A stretch of DNA of 64,000 bases from Cyclina sinensis (Eukaryota > Mollusca > Bivalvia > Venerida > Veneridae), in contig JAAONU010000011.1 of NCBI GenBank assembly GCA_012932295.1, positions 44,146,352-44,210,351 on the forward strand. Direction: 5' to 3'. The notes beneath the pieces are model-generated. The model was not told where the DNA came from and ran no database searches. It was given only the letters and a program-made list of their open reading frames with translations. Every line of letters starts with the position of its first letter. Within the stretch, counting starts at the first letter, position 1. Below are positions 12,784-23,785 of the stretch, piece after piece. A program made the position numbers and the translations under genes.

Positions 12784-12812
12784 TAGTAAAGCCTTGAAGT
12801 CAGATCTATCAA
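10371..12812 (-). CDS. LINE reverse transcriptase (ORF2, endonuclease lost)
   Basis: This is the RNA-directed DNA polymerase of a non-LTR retrotransposon, which in an active element copies its RNA at a nicked target. The 813-codon frame is open throughout. About the first ten codons (12783-12812) come from the flanking repeat, so the methionine start is accidental. Visible motifs are NYRPI at 217-221, LDTRQAFDTVW at 289-299 with catalytic Asp290, GIRQGGVLST at 346-355, and LADD at 388-391 carrying the paired catalytic aspartates (the family more often has FADD or YADD). A zinc-binding CxxC...H...C cluster lies at 715-734. The full-length protein would carry an N-terminal endonuclease, which is missing, so this copy cannot move on its own. 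The family looks Jockey/CR1-like, but the clade is not assigned. Confidence 0.9.
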   Translation of the reverse strand: MIDLTSRLYYYMYDSYKTYKILKKEFQRVQMKSIQNVEQNFINQLNAVAECDNRLFWSLISNRKGKKRSICTQLDTENGTIRDPLLIANEFFNHFQRLYAPLQSQTFDRNHEKYIEEEILRIKSCAPHIENSPELLPLLTINFIEKYVRSLPNNKAGSFDRIVNEHIKYGGPFLWAILTELFNRIIEEGKFPDACKKGMIIPVYKDNGKSRSDPKNYRPITLLPVIYKLFEKILHDILNTWSSKLNFQFPNPQQNGYQSNLGAVTASFLLQESIFHNIELHSKVYVAMLDTRQAFDTVWLNGVFHKLNQLGIKGKMWSLLVDAHTNMSSCIFVNSIQSDFFCVLQGIRQGGVLSTWIYNLFINDLLISLENSKLGTRIRSYQTGNITLADDIALAATSPSNLQKMSDITYIYTCKYRFIMNAEKSHVIVFPHSRTTNKLSFFLGNKCMKLCNSVRHVGVYLNDKLKDSEKVQNGLNKAKSAFFSLFSVISSKYTNPIVSASIVSKICIPRLLFGAELWNNLNHSDILSIERFSRLAAKKCQHFPISTRTDISLSMLGWHSMLSEVDKRKLSFLGNLCRMPPNLLCKQVFNFRLAMYTCSTTEKQKGFIPDVIKILQKFQLAHHLINYIQTGNFPNKHAWKQICKIQIHNFETCTWRTRLQVDDSFSRFRLLHSNIERAIIWECATDPSSLSHAYIVSKLWITNAGFNASQIPYLCCICGILYYDPYKHAVFECCLTEYIRKTFIYKIERYFSSDLLHELVDCCTTEEKLHILIGRRTFSITDKKIHKHFLRIAISFVSKCLLMAEKHFLPFVN

Positions 12813-12963
12813 ATAAAGGCAATCACCTTGTTTCGAACGTTTTTAGAACTATTGTATTGAGATATTGAAATCAATATGCTCCATCCCTAAGGTTGGGAAA
12901 TAAAATGAATTAATTACAGAAACACATTACCTTGAAACTCCCACAGCATAATTTCTGAGAAAC

Positions 12964-13236
12964 TTGCATCAATATTGCATCAGTTATGTGAAATTTAAAC
13001 AACTGAAAATTAGATTACAAGTTGTACAAAACAAAGTTATTAGATTTATTCATGGGTACAATTTTGAAACATCTTTGAAAGCCACTGATTTTAAAAGCAT
13101 CGGCTGGCTTAATATTGAAAACAGGACCAAGCAGCTGAGACTCGGTCATGATTATAAGATATCTAATAAAAATGTCCCTGACATACATTCTCACAAAAGC
13201 AGACATAACAATGGGAATTTTCATGTAAATAATTGA
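12964..13236 (+). pseudogene. LINE ORF2 C-terminal fragment in U2
   Basis: Counterpart of the fragment at 8442. It reads LQVVQNKVIRFIHGYNF, then LKATDFKSIGWLNIENRT, with a few amino-acid changes from U1 and a different downstream frame after about codon 65. The two differ mainly by point changes, as expected of copies made by duplication. Confidence 0.6.
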
Positions 13237-14118
13237 ATTATTATTTTCAAGCAATTCAGGACTGGAGCAATCTCCCATTTGGTGTAAATAATTCTAAAAG
13301 AAAGTTGAATCTCTACGGAAATTTGGAGAAAAGATGAAAAGTCGAATTTTATATTTCATTGATAGTTATTTATTAGCTCATCTGTTTCGAAGAAAAAATC
13401 GAGGTATTACGGTCACTGAGTTGTCGTCGTCGTTGGCGTCGTGTAAAATCTTTTATGTAGCTGATTTTTCATAAAACATAAGGCTTAGAGTTTTGATATT
13501 TGATGTGTAGGAGTGTCTAATAGACCTCTATCAGGCTGGTTGAAATAATGACCCAAGGCTCAATATTGACCCCGCCCTGGGTCTGAATATAGTTGTATAG
13601 GAAAAACTTTGAAAATCTTCTTCGCTAAAACCGCTTGACACAGAGCTTTGTAATTTGATGTGCGTCATCCTCTAGTAAACCTCTTTCAAGATTGTTCACA
13701 TAATGTCCCTGGGTGAAAATTAGGCCCACCCCATGTATTAACTATTTACTTACATGGGATGGGAACGTACTTCTCTTCCCACCCTGCATGGGACCCCTTG
13801 ACTTTACTAGACCCCCCACCAAATAAAAAAAACAACCAACAACAACAACAAAATTATTTTCATTTCTTGTTTGTTTTGTTATGCATAGGTAGTCTCTCCA
13901 TAAATTATTTTTGTTTGTTTATATGCATATCAACTTGTTCTTATTTCTTTTTTACCCCCACCCATCACCAAAAAAACAATCTTTCTTTTCCCTCTCTTTT
14001 TCTTGGATGAGTAGGTACTTGCATTTTTTGCTCTTATTTTAAAGATGTACTGTATGTCCGATTGGTTGTTGTTGTAAAGTTAACGTTACAGTTTTATTTT
14101 TTCTGTCTAGGATATAAT

Positions 14119-14471
14119 TAGGAAATAGATTTTAAGTTTGAGTGATATACCGTCTGATATATCACGGTGTCGAGTTCATATGCGTAGTAATTTAATCACG
14201 AAGGCCGTAGGCCTGAGTGATTAAATAATTACGCATATGAACGAGAATCCGTGATATATACGACGGTAGATCACGAAAATTTAAAAATCTATTTCCATTC
14301 TAACACGTACGTATATTTGTAAGGGGTGCAAGTGTGTGCACTATTTAACAGTACCATTCGCAGTGACGTCAGCGGGCGCGCGCTTGTGTTCTGAGTGCTA
14401 TACTGTATATGATATATCACGCTCAATTTCTTCTTTGTTTATTGTCGGCGAATTGCATATAGTGTTAGAAT
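14119..14471. mobile_element. Foldback (palindromic) element inserted in U2
   Basis: Absent from the same place in U1, where GATACAATGATATATAA is uninterrupted (about 9626). The core at 14119-14296 is a long imperfect palindrome: TAGGAAATAGATTTT on the left matches AAAATCTATTTCC on the right, and the inner arms TCATATGCGTAGTAATTTAATCAC and its complement surround a centre near 14208 (GAAGGCCGTAGGCCT). About 175 bp of non-palindromic sequence follows. No coding capacity. A target duplication is not clear. Confidence 0.7.
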
Positions 14472-14819
14472 GGTATATAATTGCATTCTGTGATGATATA
14501 ATGATCCATGTTTTGATTGTAATTCTTAGCACAACCAACGTTTTTGAACCTAGACCTTTACTTGGAAATAGATTTAAAAATTTAAAACAGTCATTGGTTA
14601 TCTTGTGTTGAATATAGATTTGAGATCAATACTCCACTTATTTTTTGTGTTCTATAAAATTAATAAGCACCAATGATGATTTATGATCTTAATGTGGTGT
14701 CATCAAACATTGTGATAGATATCGATGTTTTATTATGTAAACTGTAGTTGTAATAACCAATATATGCACAAACTGAATGATAAAACGATATGAAGTTAAG
14801 ACGGTTTTTCCCAAAATAA

Positions 14820-15320
14820 AAGACTATATTACTTGGGATTATTTATGAAATATCCGAATCTTGCTCTAGTGTATAAGGTGTTCGTGTTAAGAAAATTAAT
14901 TATTAATAGTTCGTCTATCGATCGACATAACCTTTTTGTTGTAGATATTTTAGATGTAGATGTATAGATCGGTAATGTACATATTTGACAGTATGTAGGA
15001 AGGTTACGTTTATTCACTATTATTCATTAAAAGCTCGAAGGTGTAAGAACTTTATACAGGTAACCATTCCGTCAAAACTTACAATGTTTGACGAAACAAT
15101 TTTGTTTTAAATACCTGCACATTATAAACACTTTCTGGCCAACATGTGTGCGACGTGACCTGACGTGACACCCGTATTTTGGCATGTTTGTAATGGTCAT
15201 AAGGAGTTTATAGTTATGTAGATCCTGTAAAAGGGTGTCGTTCTGCAATATTTATCGTGTGTTACATTTTGTGAGCGAGGAGTGTTAATATGTAGTCTTT
15301 ATCTTGTCCTGTACTTTGAC
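14820..15320. repeat. Right part of the old local duplication (homologous to 17760-18260)
   Basis: ATTATTTATGAA, AAAATTAATTATTAATA, TAGATATTTTAGATG, GTATGTAGGAAGG and GAGGAGTGTTAA occur here and at 17760-18260 in the same order, with substitutions and small gaps between them. No open frame is conserved between the copies, so I read it as non-coding. Confidence 0.65.
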
Positions 15321-16755
15321 AAAGGTCTATTATATTTATTTGCTTATAGAAGTACTGTTAAATGTCAAAGTGCACACACTATATTGTCATGCCTACAACA
15401 TATACAGACGAATAACTATCTGACATCTCAAATATTTTTTTTGGTCTTAACTGAAATTAAAATTGAATGAGCGAAATGTAAGAATCCAAGTAAACAAAAC
15501 AGGACCTACCAACCGGTTTCTTTAATCGCCAATACTTTCATTGTAGAACTATATCTAAAAATGTCTAGCTTGTATTCTATTTTATTCTATTTTCCAAAAA
15601 GAAACTGTTCATTTGAGCTAAACTGATTTTTGGACTTTTTTTTTCAAAGAAGTTTTATTGTGTCAAGGGCATTATTAACACAATTGTTATCAGCAATGTG
15701 TAAAATCGAGAAATCATTGTTAATATACAATCATCCTTGCTGTTTGCTTTCCCCTGATTATAAAAAATGCAGCCATAATGTTTGTATAAATTGCGGTTCA
15801 TCATTGCACGTTAAACTAAAAAAAGTAATCAAATCTATACATTTTTAGGGACGAATCTTCTATCTGATCACAGTTACAAACAATAGGAATCCGGAAGTAA
15901 ACTTTGATAAAGTACACTTGAATTAACAGGGCGATTCTTCATTGGTGTAAAATAATTTGTACCAGTATATAGCAATTATTGTTTGGCAGGATCAGATATT
16001 TTACCTACTTTTCATGGCTTTGAGCTGTAGATCTAGACATTACTTCTATCAGATCAACTACATTCATGATGTTGATAACAATAAAAGTCTTATTTAGAAT
16101 CGTAAAAAAACACTTGATTGAACCTGCTTCAGCATCATGCCACGAATCGAAAACCCCGTGTTACTGTGACCCACAGAGAAGTGATGGAACATAATTGAGT
16201 CAGACAGGGGACGGGTTCCCACATTCACTAGCTACAGCAGGTGTGGCGGAACAAGGAGTGGTTAAACCAGAACGTACACAGTCTATAATTCCTGATGGGA
16301 GCCCTATTAACTCGTCTACAGCAGACGTCTCCCTCAGATGACGGACCTATTGACATTTCCTATTATGATTTAGTTGTAACATGTTCAGAGACATTCCTTT
16401 GCAAATGTTCTTTTAAAGAAAAAAGTGGGTGAAATAATGTTTTGAATATCAAACGTTGCAAAAGGTAGGCTCATCTGAGATTCCAAAGCGAAATATACAA
16501 GAGCTAGTGATGGCAGTTGATTATGTCCCCGAAAGATCATTTACAAAAGCTGACAGAAAGAATCGAAGATTGGTCAGACGCTTTATTACATTCATGACCG
16601 CGAATGTTGAGAAACATTTTGGCGAAACTGAATAACTTTGAAGTATTTCCACAATATCAGGTTCGAGGCTCTTAATTTCACTGGCTGAATGGACTATGAC
16701 AGACCATTCGGGAATATTCCGTCTTAAAATCTGTTTGTGGTAATAATCTTTTCAT
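15321..16755. other. No gene identified
   Basis: AT-rich sequence with a slightly GC-richer patch at 16130-16350. In that patch the frames are broken by stops every few dozen codons, and I see no convincing splice sites or domain. A diverged exon there cannot be excluded. Confidence 0.5.
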
Positions 16756-16759
16756 TAAG

Positions 16760-18320
16760 ACGACAGCTCCAAAAGAACATTAACTCAAAGGAGGTTGTCG
16801 CCTAAAATGTGGAAAATTGCGTGGCGTCAAGCATGATACATTTTATTTTGTGAATAACCTCTGTAACCTCTATAAAAAGGAATACAATTGTGTGCAACAC
16901 TATTATTTTGGAAAAATAAAACTGTGAAGAAGCTCTCATGGCAAAAAAAGTAACCGAGACCGCGAATTTGAATTTTAAATTTCTGAAAAATAGACATTTC
17001 TCCAATCAAACCCAAAACGAACCCTTCGCCACTGCTTATAGGAGCAGTAGTCAAGGGTTTAGAGTGCCAAACTCCCGATCCGGAAGTCACTAGTTCGAAT
17101 CCCACTAGGAGTGAGAGTCTCCCCGAGAGTACTGGTTTGAATCCACAAAGCAGTCGTCAAGAGGGATTAATGAAAGATACAAGAACTTGCTGTCCAATCG
17201 ATGTAAAATAAGTACGCTTAAACTAAAGAATGCTGTTAAATATACTTTGTTACGTCTTTTTGGTAGATAGATATATTTGTGTTGTCAAAACATTGGAATT
17301 GTGAGGACTTCAAGGTGGAATTTAACAATTTAGTTGTAGTAAAGCATCTAAATTATATCACTGGACGGCATTTTCGCTTTCCATCGTTACTATTGCCCTA
17401 AAGGTTTATACTCTTAGGAATATTAAATTCTAAAGAATATTTAACCTTTCAAAACAATTTTCTTCCCGTTTTTGCTGTTTGTTTTTTGCTCTAGCTAGGC
17501 TTTAAAGTCACAGTCATTAAAGAGTCAATGCTTTTGTTTCCAGGGTTACTGTACTTCATATATGAATTATGTGTTGTGATATTGAAATCCGTATGTTTTA
17601 TGGGGTAGAGAAATAAAATGAAATGATCTATACATTTCAATGAAACTCCTAACAGCAGTTTTTATGAGAAACTTGCTTCCTAGTTGCCACGTGTTTTCAT
17701 GAAATTTTATCACTACAGAACCCGTGTTTTATATAATATCACATTTAGATGGTTATTTACAATTACGAGATTGTATTACTTAGAATTATTTATGAACTTT
17801 CAAAATCTTGCGCCATTGTAAAAGTTGTGCATATTAGGAAAATTAATTATTAATAATTTTGTCTGTCGACCGACATACTTTTTTCTTAGATATTTTAGAT
17901 GTTTTGATAGAACAGACATTTTAGGTATGTAGGAAGGTGTTTAGATTCACCTTATAGGTTAATGTATCTAACACGGGTAACGATGGATATATATAATTTC
18001 TTTATTGTACGGTCTAGCCAAAATTCCCGGGAGATGCCCTATGGTGTGACGACCGTATGTGTCGTAATTGTCATTGTTCAAGCGTTTATGGATTTTAGCG
18101 CCTGTTAAGGGATGTCAGTTCCCAGTATTTATCTTTTGTTATACTATGTCTAGCACTTGTTGAGGAGTGTTAACATTGTGCTGTTTGACAAACGTGGAAT
18201 ATAATTTTTCTTTGTAAAGTGACTATCAATATGTCAAAGTATATATACAGACGTCATACCTCAACGAATACCTAATGTGCAACTCAAGTAGTTTGGGTAA
18301 GTGTTAGTGTTAAATGTGCA
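16760..18320. repeat. Second, shorter copy of the old local duplication
   Basis: 16760-17030 matches 6795-7040, 17400-17690 matches 8150-8445, and 17760-18320 matches 14820-15320. This copy lacks the SINE, the LINE fragments and the LINE between U1 and U2, so it serves as an empty-site comparison for the nest at 7300-14640. It has its own tRNA-like repeat at 17041-17110. Confidence 0.65.
17041..17110 (+). repeat. tRNA-like SINE head remnant
   Basis: A box B-like AGTTCGAATCCCAC follows a box A-like GGTTTAGAGTGCC stretch at tRNA spacing. No acceptor stem closes, so it is not a functional tRNA gene. It is absent from the corresponding place in the other duplicated copy. Confidence 0.45.
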
Positions 18321-19878
18321 TTGAAATTACCTCCCTGACAAGCTGAAGTTCCTCTTGCTTTCTGTAAAAACACATTCTTCCGAAGAAAATGGTCATCAAC
18401 AACTGTTTTATTAAGAGCATGGTCGTAAGGTTTGATCGTGTAAGCTTGTTTTAACAGTAGTTCTCTGATGTATATTTTTCGATTATGTTCTTGTAAATTT
18501 AGATTTTGAACAAGTGCTTCCTCTAAAAATGATTTAGTTACATCTAAATTTTATATTTGATTATTACAAGTTTGCCAGTTTGCATTAAAGATTGACTGTC
18601 GGCATGCCTTTAGTTATATTTCCTTTTATTTTGCGCTATAGCGTTAAGAAACTCAACACATCCACTATTGATTTATAATCATTTAAAAATGTTACGTTTA
18701 TTACGCGTTGATTCACCTTTTATCACCAGTGTAGAACTGAAGCCATTTTGTGACTGAATAAATTGCTTTTAAGAGAAATGGCTACTTTGTCTGCGTAATA
18801 AATATGTAAATGGTCTCACCTCAGACTTCTGCTCCATTTTAAATCCCCAACGACTCTAGATTTATGACCCTAGCAATCCATTTATCCAATACTCAAGATT
18901 ATTTTGAGATTTCAGGCTCTGCAGCAAGTCCCTCTTCTTGTAAATGTAACAACACGAGTAAAAGAAACCCGACTTTTTCGACTCACGGGCTTCTTTACTC
19001 GCTAATACATGTATTACTGCATCTTAAAGTTTCTATCTTGTGTTCTTTTATCAGAAAGGAACCCCCCAAAAAATAGAAGAGAAGTTTGATTGTGATAAGG
19101 TCGTTAACTCAAAAAATTATCACAAACATTAGTATATATAGTCCAGAATTCAATATATATATATACACACCCGTTCTTGATATTAAAATACCGCTGACTA
19201 AAAGATAAAGGCAACAATGATTTTATAAATGACGTTTTATAATTGCGTGTATAACTGTTTCCGATGTAATCACTGTAATGTAAATTCATTCTTTTGGCTG
19301 TGAATCTCTTGTCTCATTATGGTTACACGCGACAGGAATGCAAAGGTATCCTTACATATCAGGTACAATTAAAAGAAAATCAAATAAAAAAATACTTCTT
19401 AAGTCATTAACTCATTTCATTTAAAATTTATACGAATACATCAGCAAACTATATTAATACGAGTAGACATACGTAAAATCTGTTGTTTAATCAAAGTTTA
19501 GGATAATTATCTGATTATAAATCAAGTTAAGGATAATTTATCTTGTTAAAAACCAATTCAGGTTAAAAAATTGTAGGGCATTTTTCTTTCACTATGGCTG
19601 ACACACCAGTCAAATTTACTAAAGTAAAAATGACTATCCACTCTTTTAATTTAATTATGTCCAATGTAGTCTGGCAACGGATAACACGTACATTAATGCA
19701 TAACTTAATTGAAAATGTTTTACTACTGAATAAGCCGGAAGTTAGAGCATGTTCTCTTTGGTGTAAGAATAAGAGCCCATTTTCTTTTGCTAGGTTTGAA
19801 ATCTAACGATGAACAATTTTCTTCTAACGATTGAATAAAGTCTAGTCACCAGCTACAGTCGTCAAACCTTTTTGAAAT
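18321..19878. other. No gene seen
   Basis: AT-rich. Around 19495-19570 are three loose copies of a roughly 33-bp phrase (AAGTTTAGGATAATTATCT and variants). The open frames here are under 71 codons and featureless. Confidence 0.55.
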
Positions 19879-19880
19879 TA

Positions 19881-19881
19881 T

Positions 19882-19938
<57 letters not shown>

Positions 19939-19955
19939 ACAAAAAGAAAAAAAAG
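19881..19955 (+). repeat. A-rich tract with AAAAG units
   Basis: About 35 consecutive A are followed by AAGAA repeats (GAAAAGAAAAGAAAAG). It could be a decayed retroelement tail or slippage. It lies about 175 bp upstream of the TATA-like box of the gene at 20479. Confidence 0.9.
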
Positions 19956-20127
19956 AGTCCTGTGACTCGAATTTGTTTTTTTTTATCTTCGCATGATCTG
20001 AATTCGAATTTCCAGAGGGAATTGCTTTTTGTTGATATTTGACATATAGGCGTAATTCAGTATTGATTATTATATTCATTGAGCTGTGAGAATCGTTCAC
20101 TTCGTGCATGCGTAGGCAATACCGTTC

Positions 20128-20135
20128 TATAAATA
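20128..20135 (+). promoter_or_regulatory. Candidate TATA box of the 20479 gene
   Basis: TATAAATA lies about 350 bases upstream of the ATG. Transcription would start near 20155-20165, giving a 5' leader of about 320 nt. The motif is common by chance in such AT-rich DNA, so support is only positional. Confidence 0.35.
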
Positions 20136-20298
20136 AGCCGATTCCACGTAGTATTCAATACCAGTGAGGCGAGGCAGAAAATACCTGCATTATCTCAGAT
20201 TATAAGGGAGAACAACTGTATATCTGTTAGGATTGGAAACAGGATTAAAGATACGATATAGGTAGGGATTCTAAAGTACAGCTAGGATTTGAAAAGAA

Positions 20299-20383
20299 AT
20301 GTGAAACTAAACAAACAGAAGAAAAGTTCAGTGATTTTTATTAAGATTTCGTAGTAACTTATATGAAAGTTGGTTGGTTTTGA
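20299..20383 (+). promoter_or_regulatory. Two short upstream ORFs in the predicted leader
   Basis: At 20299-20304 an ATG is followed directly by TGA, a minimal start-stop element. At 20363-20383 a second ATG opens a six-codon frame ending in TGA. Both would precede the main ATG at 20479 if the leader starts near 20160, and could lower translation of the main frame. They matter only if the transcript start is right. Confidence 0.35.
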
Positions 20384-20478
20384 CGTGAACTTAAACTAGA
20401 GAGAACGATTATTATTAAAAGTGCTGTCAGACAACTGTATTCAATACAGAGGTAAAGATAGGGCTCACACAGTGTAGA

Positions 20479-20554
20479 ATGGGTAACCACAGCAGCAAAC
20501 GTAAGCCACGTGGTGCCAAGTATCGGTACAACCGACCGGAGGAAGATCTGCAAG
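20479..20554 (+). CDS. Unrecognised myristoylation-signal protein, coding exon 1
   Basis: The first coding exon gives 25 residues starting MGNHSSKRKPRG. Gly2 with Ser6 and following lysines is the classic N-myristoyltransferase signal, and the basic cluster after it is typical of proteins held at the inner face of membranes by myristate plus charge. The start has A at -3 and G at +4, a good initiation context. The exon ends CAAG followed by GTAAAAT, a good donor, leaving one base of the next codon (phase 1). Joined to the acceptor at 23786, the frame stays open for 281 residues. Reading on without splicing gives a low-complexity tail, so the splice is preferred. I do not recognise the family. 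Confidence 0.7.
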
Positions 20555-23500
20555 GTAAAATATTAAAACTATTGTTGATTACTTTGTTTCAGCTACCTAT
20601 AAATTTCAATCATCAATTCATATATGGGAAAAATGTTTTTTTTTTTCAAAAAATCACAAACGCATTACTTAAAGGGGTTTGGAATAAAAAAAATCTTTAT
20701 AATTATTTAGTGAATCACATTTGAACAAAAAATCTTGTTAATATGAAAGATGCACACGTGAAAATATTACTCATTTTATTTTTGAAATTGGGCAGTGAAA
20801 AAGGTAGTATTACCAATATTCAAACTAATTCACACATCTTATAAGAAAGGGACAGTTTATAAGATTCTAGATGCATATGTGTCATGACGAAAAGAGAAAA
20901 ACTAATAAAAAACATGTATTTAGATAATGCCTATGCATTAAAGTCATTTCATGTATAATAATATTGAAATAGTTAAAAATATATTATACATGCAAAGAAT
21001 CACACCGCGTTTTGTTAACTAAAATAGAAGTAGCGCCTGTTTTACTAGGAATATAAATTATGTTGATGAAGAACTAGTTCTTGGCGGATTAGGTTTTTTT
21101 TCTGTAATAACATTTTAGTTTCATTCATATAAAAAAACATTCAGTTTAAGGTGTTTTTATTTCTTGTCATATATAAAATTGCCTTTATTTCTAGTCATAC
21201 ATAAATTGTCCGTTATTTCTTGTTATATATAAAATTGCCCTTTCTTTCCGGTCATATATGAAATTACCAATGGAAATTTAAGAAGTATAACCTTTCCAAG
21301 ATAGTTCCTCGAGAACATGTTTAAGTCAATGTTCGTCTATAGCATAGGCTGTGTAAGTTTTTCTTCTGAGAAAAATATGATAAAAAGTTAAAAGTATATC
21401 AATTGTTTATTTTCATGTCTGGATCATATATATTTTTTCATATTTTTTTTTCACTGCTACTAAGTGTTTCATTTAACTTTATTGATTTCATATTTGATAT
21501 GATTTTATTTTTTCAGAAAGAAAAACTAAATGAACGAACTAGCATAACAATTCATTACTTTAAGTTTTACCCCTAAACTTAATATGGTATGTTTCAGTGT
21601 TTTTATCCTTTTTTTTTGTATGTCAATATAAGGAAATAAATGATGTTAGAATCTATTAATAGTTAAAATGCAATATCGCAACCCAAAAACCCGTTTGAAT
21701 AATCTTAAATCCTAAAATTATTTTACAAGCGATGTCGGTGTTTTGAATAAAGAATTTGTTAAGTGAATAAGAGCTAAGATATGCCACACTCACTTGCTCT
21801 TATATCTCCGAAAAATAGCTTAAAGGATTTTACTAAGCTTGCAAAGACTTTTAATTAGCTTTGCAAAAGAATATGATTTGTGTAAATGTAAGAACGAGAC
21901 AGCGCTCAGTGTTGCGAGTATCAAAGTGATCAACATAATATTACATTGTTTATTTATTATTATTATCATTATTATTAATTTTTTTTTATTTGTTATAAAA
22001 ATATTTTATTTTATTATTGCAATGTATCAGAAGGATGGCTGAGAGGCATGAAGAATAAAAACTTTCTTTTTCTCAGATTTAAATTTACAAGATTTACAAG
22101 TAAAAAAAAACAAGTAAATACAAGTCAAGTTCTATCTTCTGTTCTATAAATAGTGACAGATATCAAGCTATTTAGATTGTAACTTGTTTAAAAATGTACA
22201 CCTTCTGGCTTTGGTATTAGAAACATTTTATCTAGTATGTCTGAGCAATAACAGTAGCATTAATATTTTAAAGTACTAAGACAACCTATATGACCTTGTT
22301 ATATTTATAAAGTCTGACAGTAGTTGATGTTTTATTTCCCTGGTTCCGCGAACCAGTCGTAACTGGTAAAACTATTGTTACTCATGGTGGTATTACAATT
22401 GGATCAGTACCGATATGCAAATGTGCCAAGGCGATCCTGATATTATTTACAATAATTCATGCGTGTTGTTTATCACATTAAGATGTTTACAGTTTGTGAA
22501 TTAGATTGGTGTTCACAGTTACTTCCCTTGTCACTTCACGCTATATAGCAGGCATTTTTTAGCTGCGTTGTAATTTGTGTATTTTTATTACAAACACTTT
22601 TTTTTGAAATCAGGTAAACACCTGTTTAATAACTCAACCATAAGGTTAATCAGTGAATTACCTATGTCAAATTTGACTCTGATCTGCCGGATGTCTGACA
22701 GAGGCAATGTTTTTCTTTGTTTACCCGCCAACAGTTTCATCAGAACAAATACCAATGTTTAAACCTGTTTTAGCTGATATCTTGCTTTAACAAAATCAAA
22801 TCGATAAATGAATCATTGAAATAATATCATCACGTGTTGGTACATGAAAGAGAAAATTTTCATAAAGAATGGGACCTTGACCAAGGAGTTAAACAGCAGA
22901 CGTTAATCTAGAAGTTCTATTCCTTCTGCAGACCATATCAAGCTCAATGTAATTAGCCCATAATGGAAACTTCCATGCTTCGGCCACATTTGTTTTCAAA
23001 GGCACCAATAATAACTAGATGTATTGTTTGCGTTCGTTATGCAATCAACTGGTAACATTAATGAAATCAGTAGACTACTCAAATGACACTGGCTACATGT
23101 GTATGAATTAATATTCAGTGATCAATAAAACGACAGCTACTGACATTTAGCAGCTTCAGATATCACAGACATTTATGGTTTTAAATTGAAGACCATCGTT
23201 CCAATGATGTAGCAAAATGCTATCATCAATTTTCCCTGTCTAATGATAACTTTCAGATAAAATCAAGAATCTGCCGTTTCATGTACGCTTAATTATCTCG
23301 ATAAAATTTTACGTCCTGATCTACATTAGTTAATTAGCAAAACAGGACGCTGAAAAGACTCAGTGCACTTGTTGCCAGTGACCACGAAAGAACAGTTAAA
23401 ACGTGATCTCGAAACACTATGAAATAATGAAAATGAAATACGACAAGACCACATAAAGTGTTTCTAGTTAAAATATTCTATATAAATTACCTCTTAGCAG

Positions 23501-23785
23501 ACTTTGAAGCAAGTTTATTAGGATTTATGTTGAATCAATTGCTTAGAGCGTGTCAAACTTAATAAACAATTAAGATTGTGACTTCATAATACTATGTATC
23601 TAGTTCTATCTAGATTTTTAATGAGCGAATTTTGTGACGAAAATAGTTTGCAGAATATTACTTGCTGTGAACTGTTTTTTAGAGCTTATCTTCAAAAATA
23701 GCTAGATGTCTTCAAGACATTTAAAAAGGAAAGTATTTTTGTATTTTTATTAAACTGTCTAAAATCGTGTCTTTTGAATTTCTAG
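20555..23785 (+). other. Predicted intron of the 20479 gene
   Basis: It begins GTAAAAT and ends TTTTGAATTTCTAG, with phase 1 on both sides. It is AT-rich, with a small tandem repeat at 21155-21268 and ATT microsatellite-like sequence at 21950-22020. The palindrome CTGGTTCCGCGAACCAG lies near 22340. I saw no further exon, but a small cassette exon could be hidden. Confidence 0.6.
21155..21268. repeat. Tandem repeat, four units of about 30 bp
   Basis: Variants of TTTATTTCTTGTCATATATA plus AAATTGCC occur four times in succession inside the predicted intron. Confidence 0.8.

Larger units (their letters stand above)
12784..14641 (+). repeat. Direct repeat U2 flanking the LINE (right copy)
   Basis: Second copy of U1, starting at the same TAGTAAAGCCTTG and ending at the same ATCAATACTCCACTTAT. 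It differs by scattered substitutions, some small gaps (U1 has extra sequence around 9170-9235), and a foldback insertion of about 350 bp at 14119-14471. Sequence to the right of U2 aligns with the 17760-18320 segment. U1 therefore keeps the ancestral left flank and U2 the ancestral right flank. Confidence 0.85.

Noticed and set aside
20479..20724. 81-codon frame reading through the exon 1 donor
   Set aside because: After the donor the frame becomes AT-rich and low in complexity, while splicing to 23786 gives a long in-frame product.
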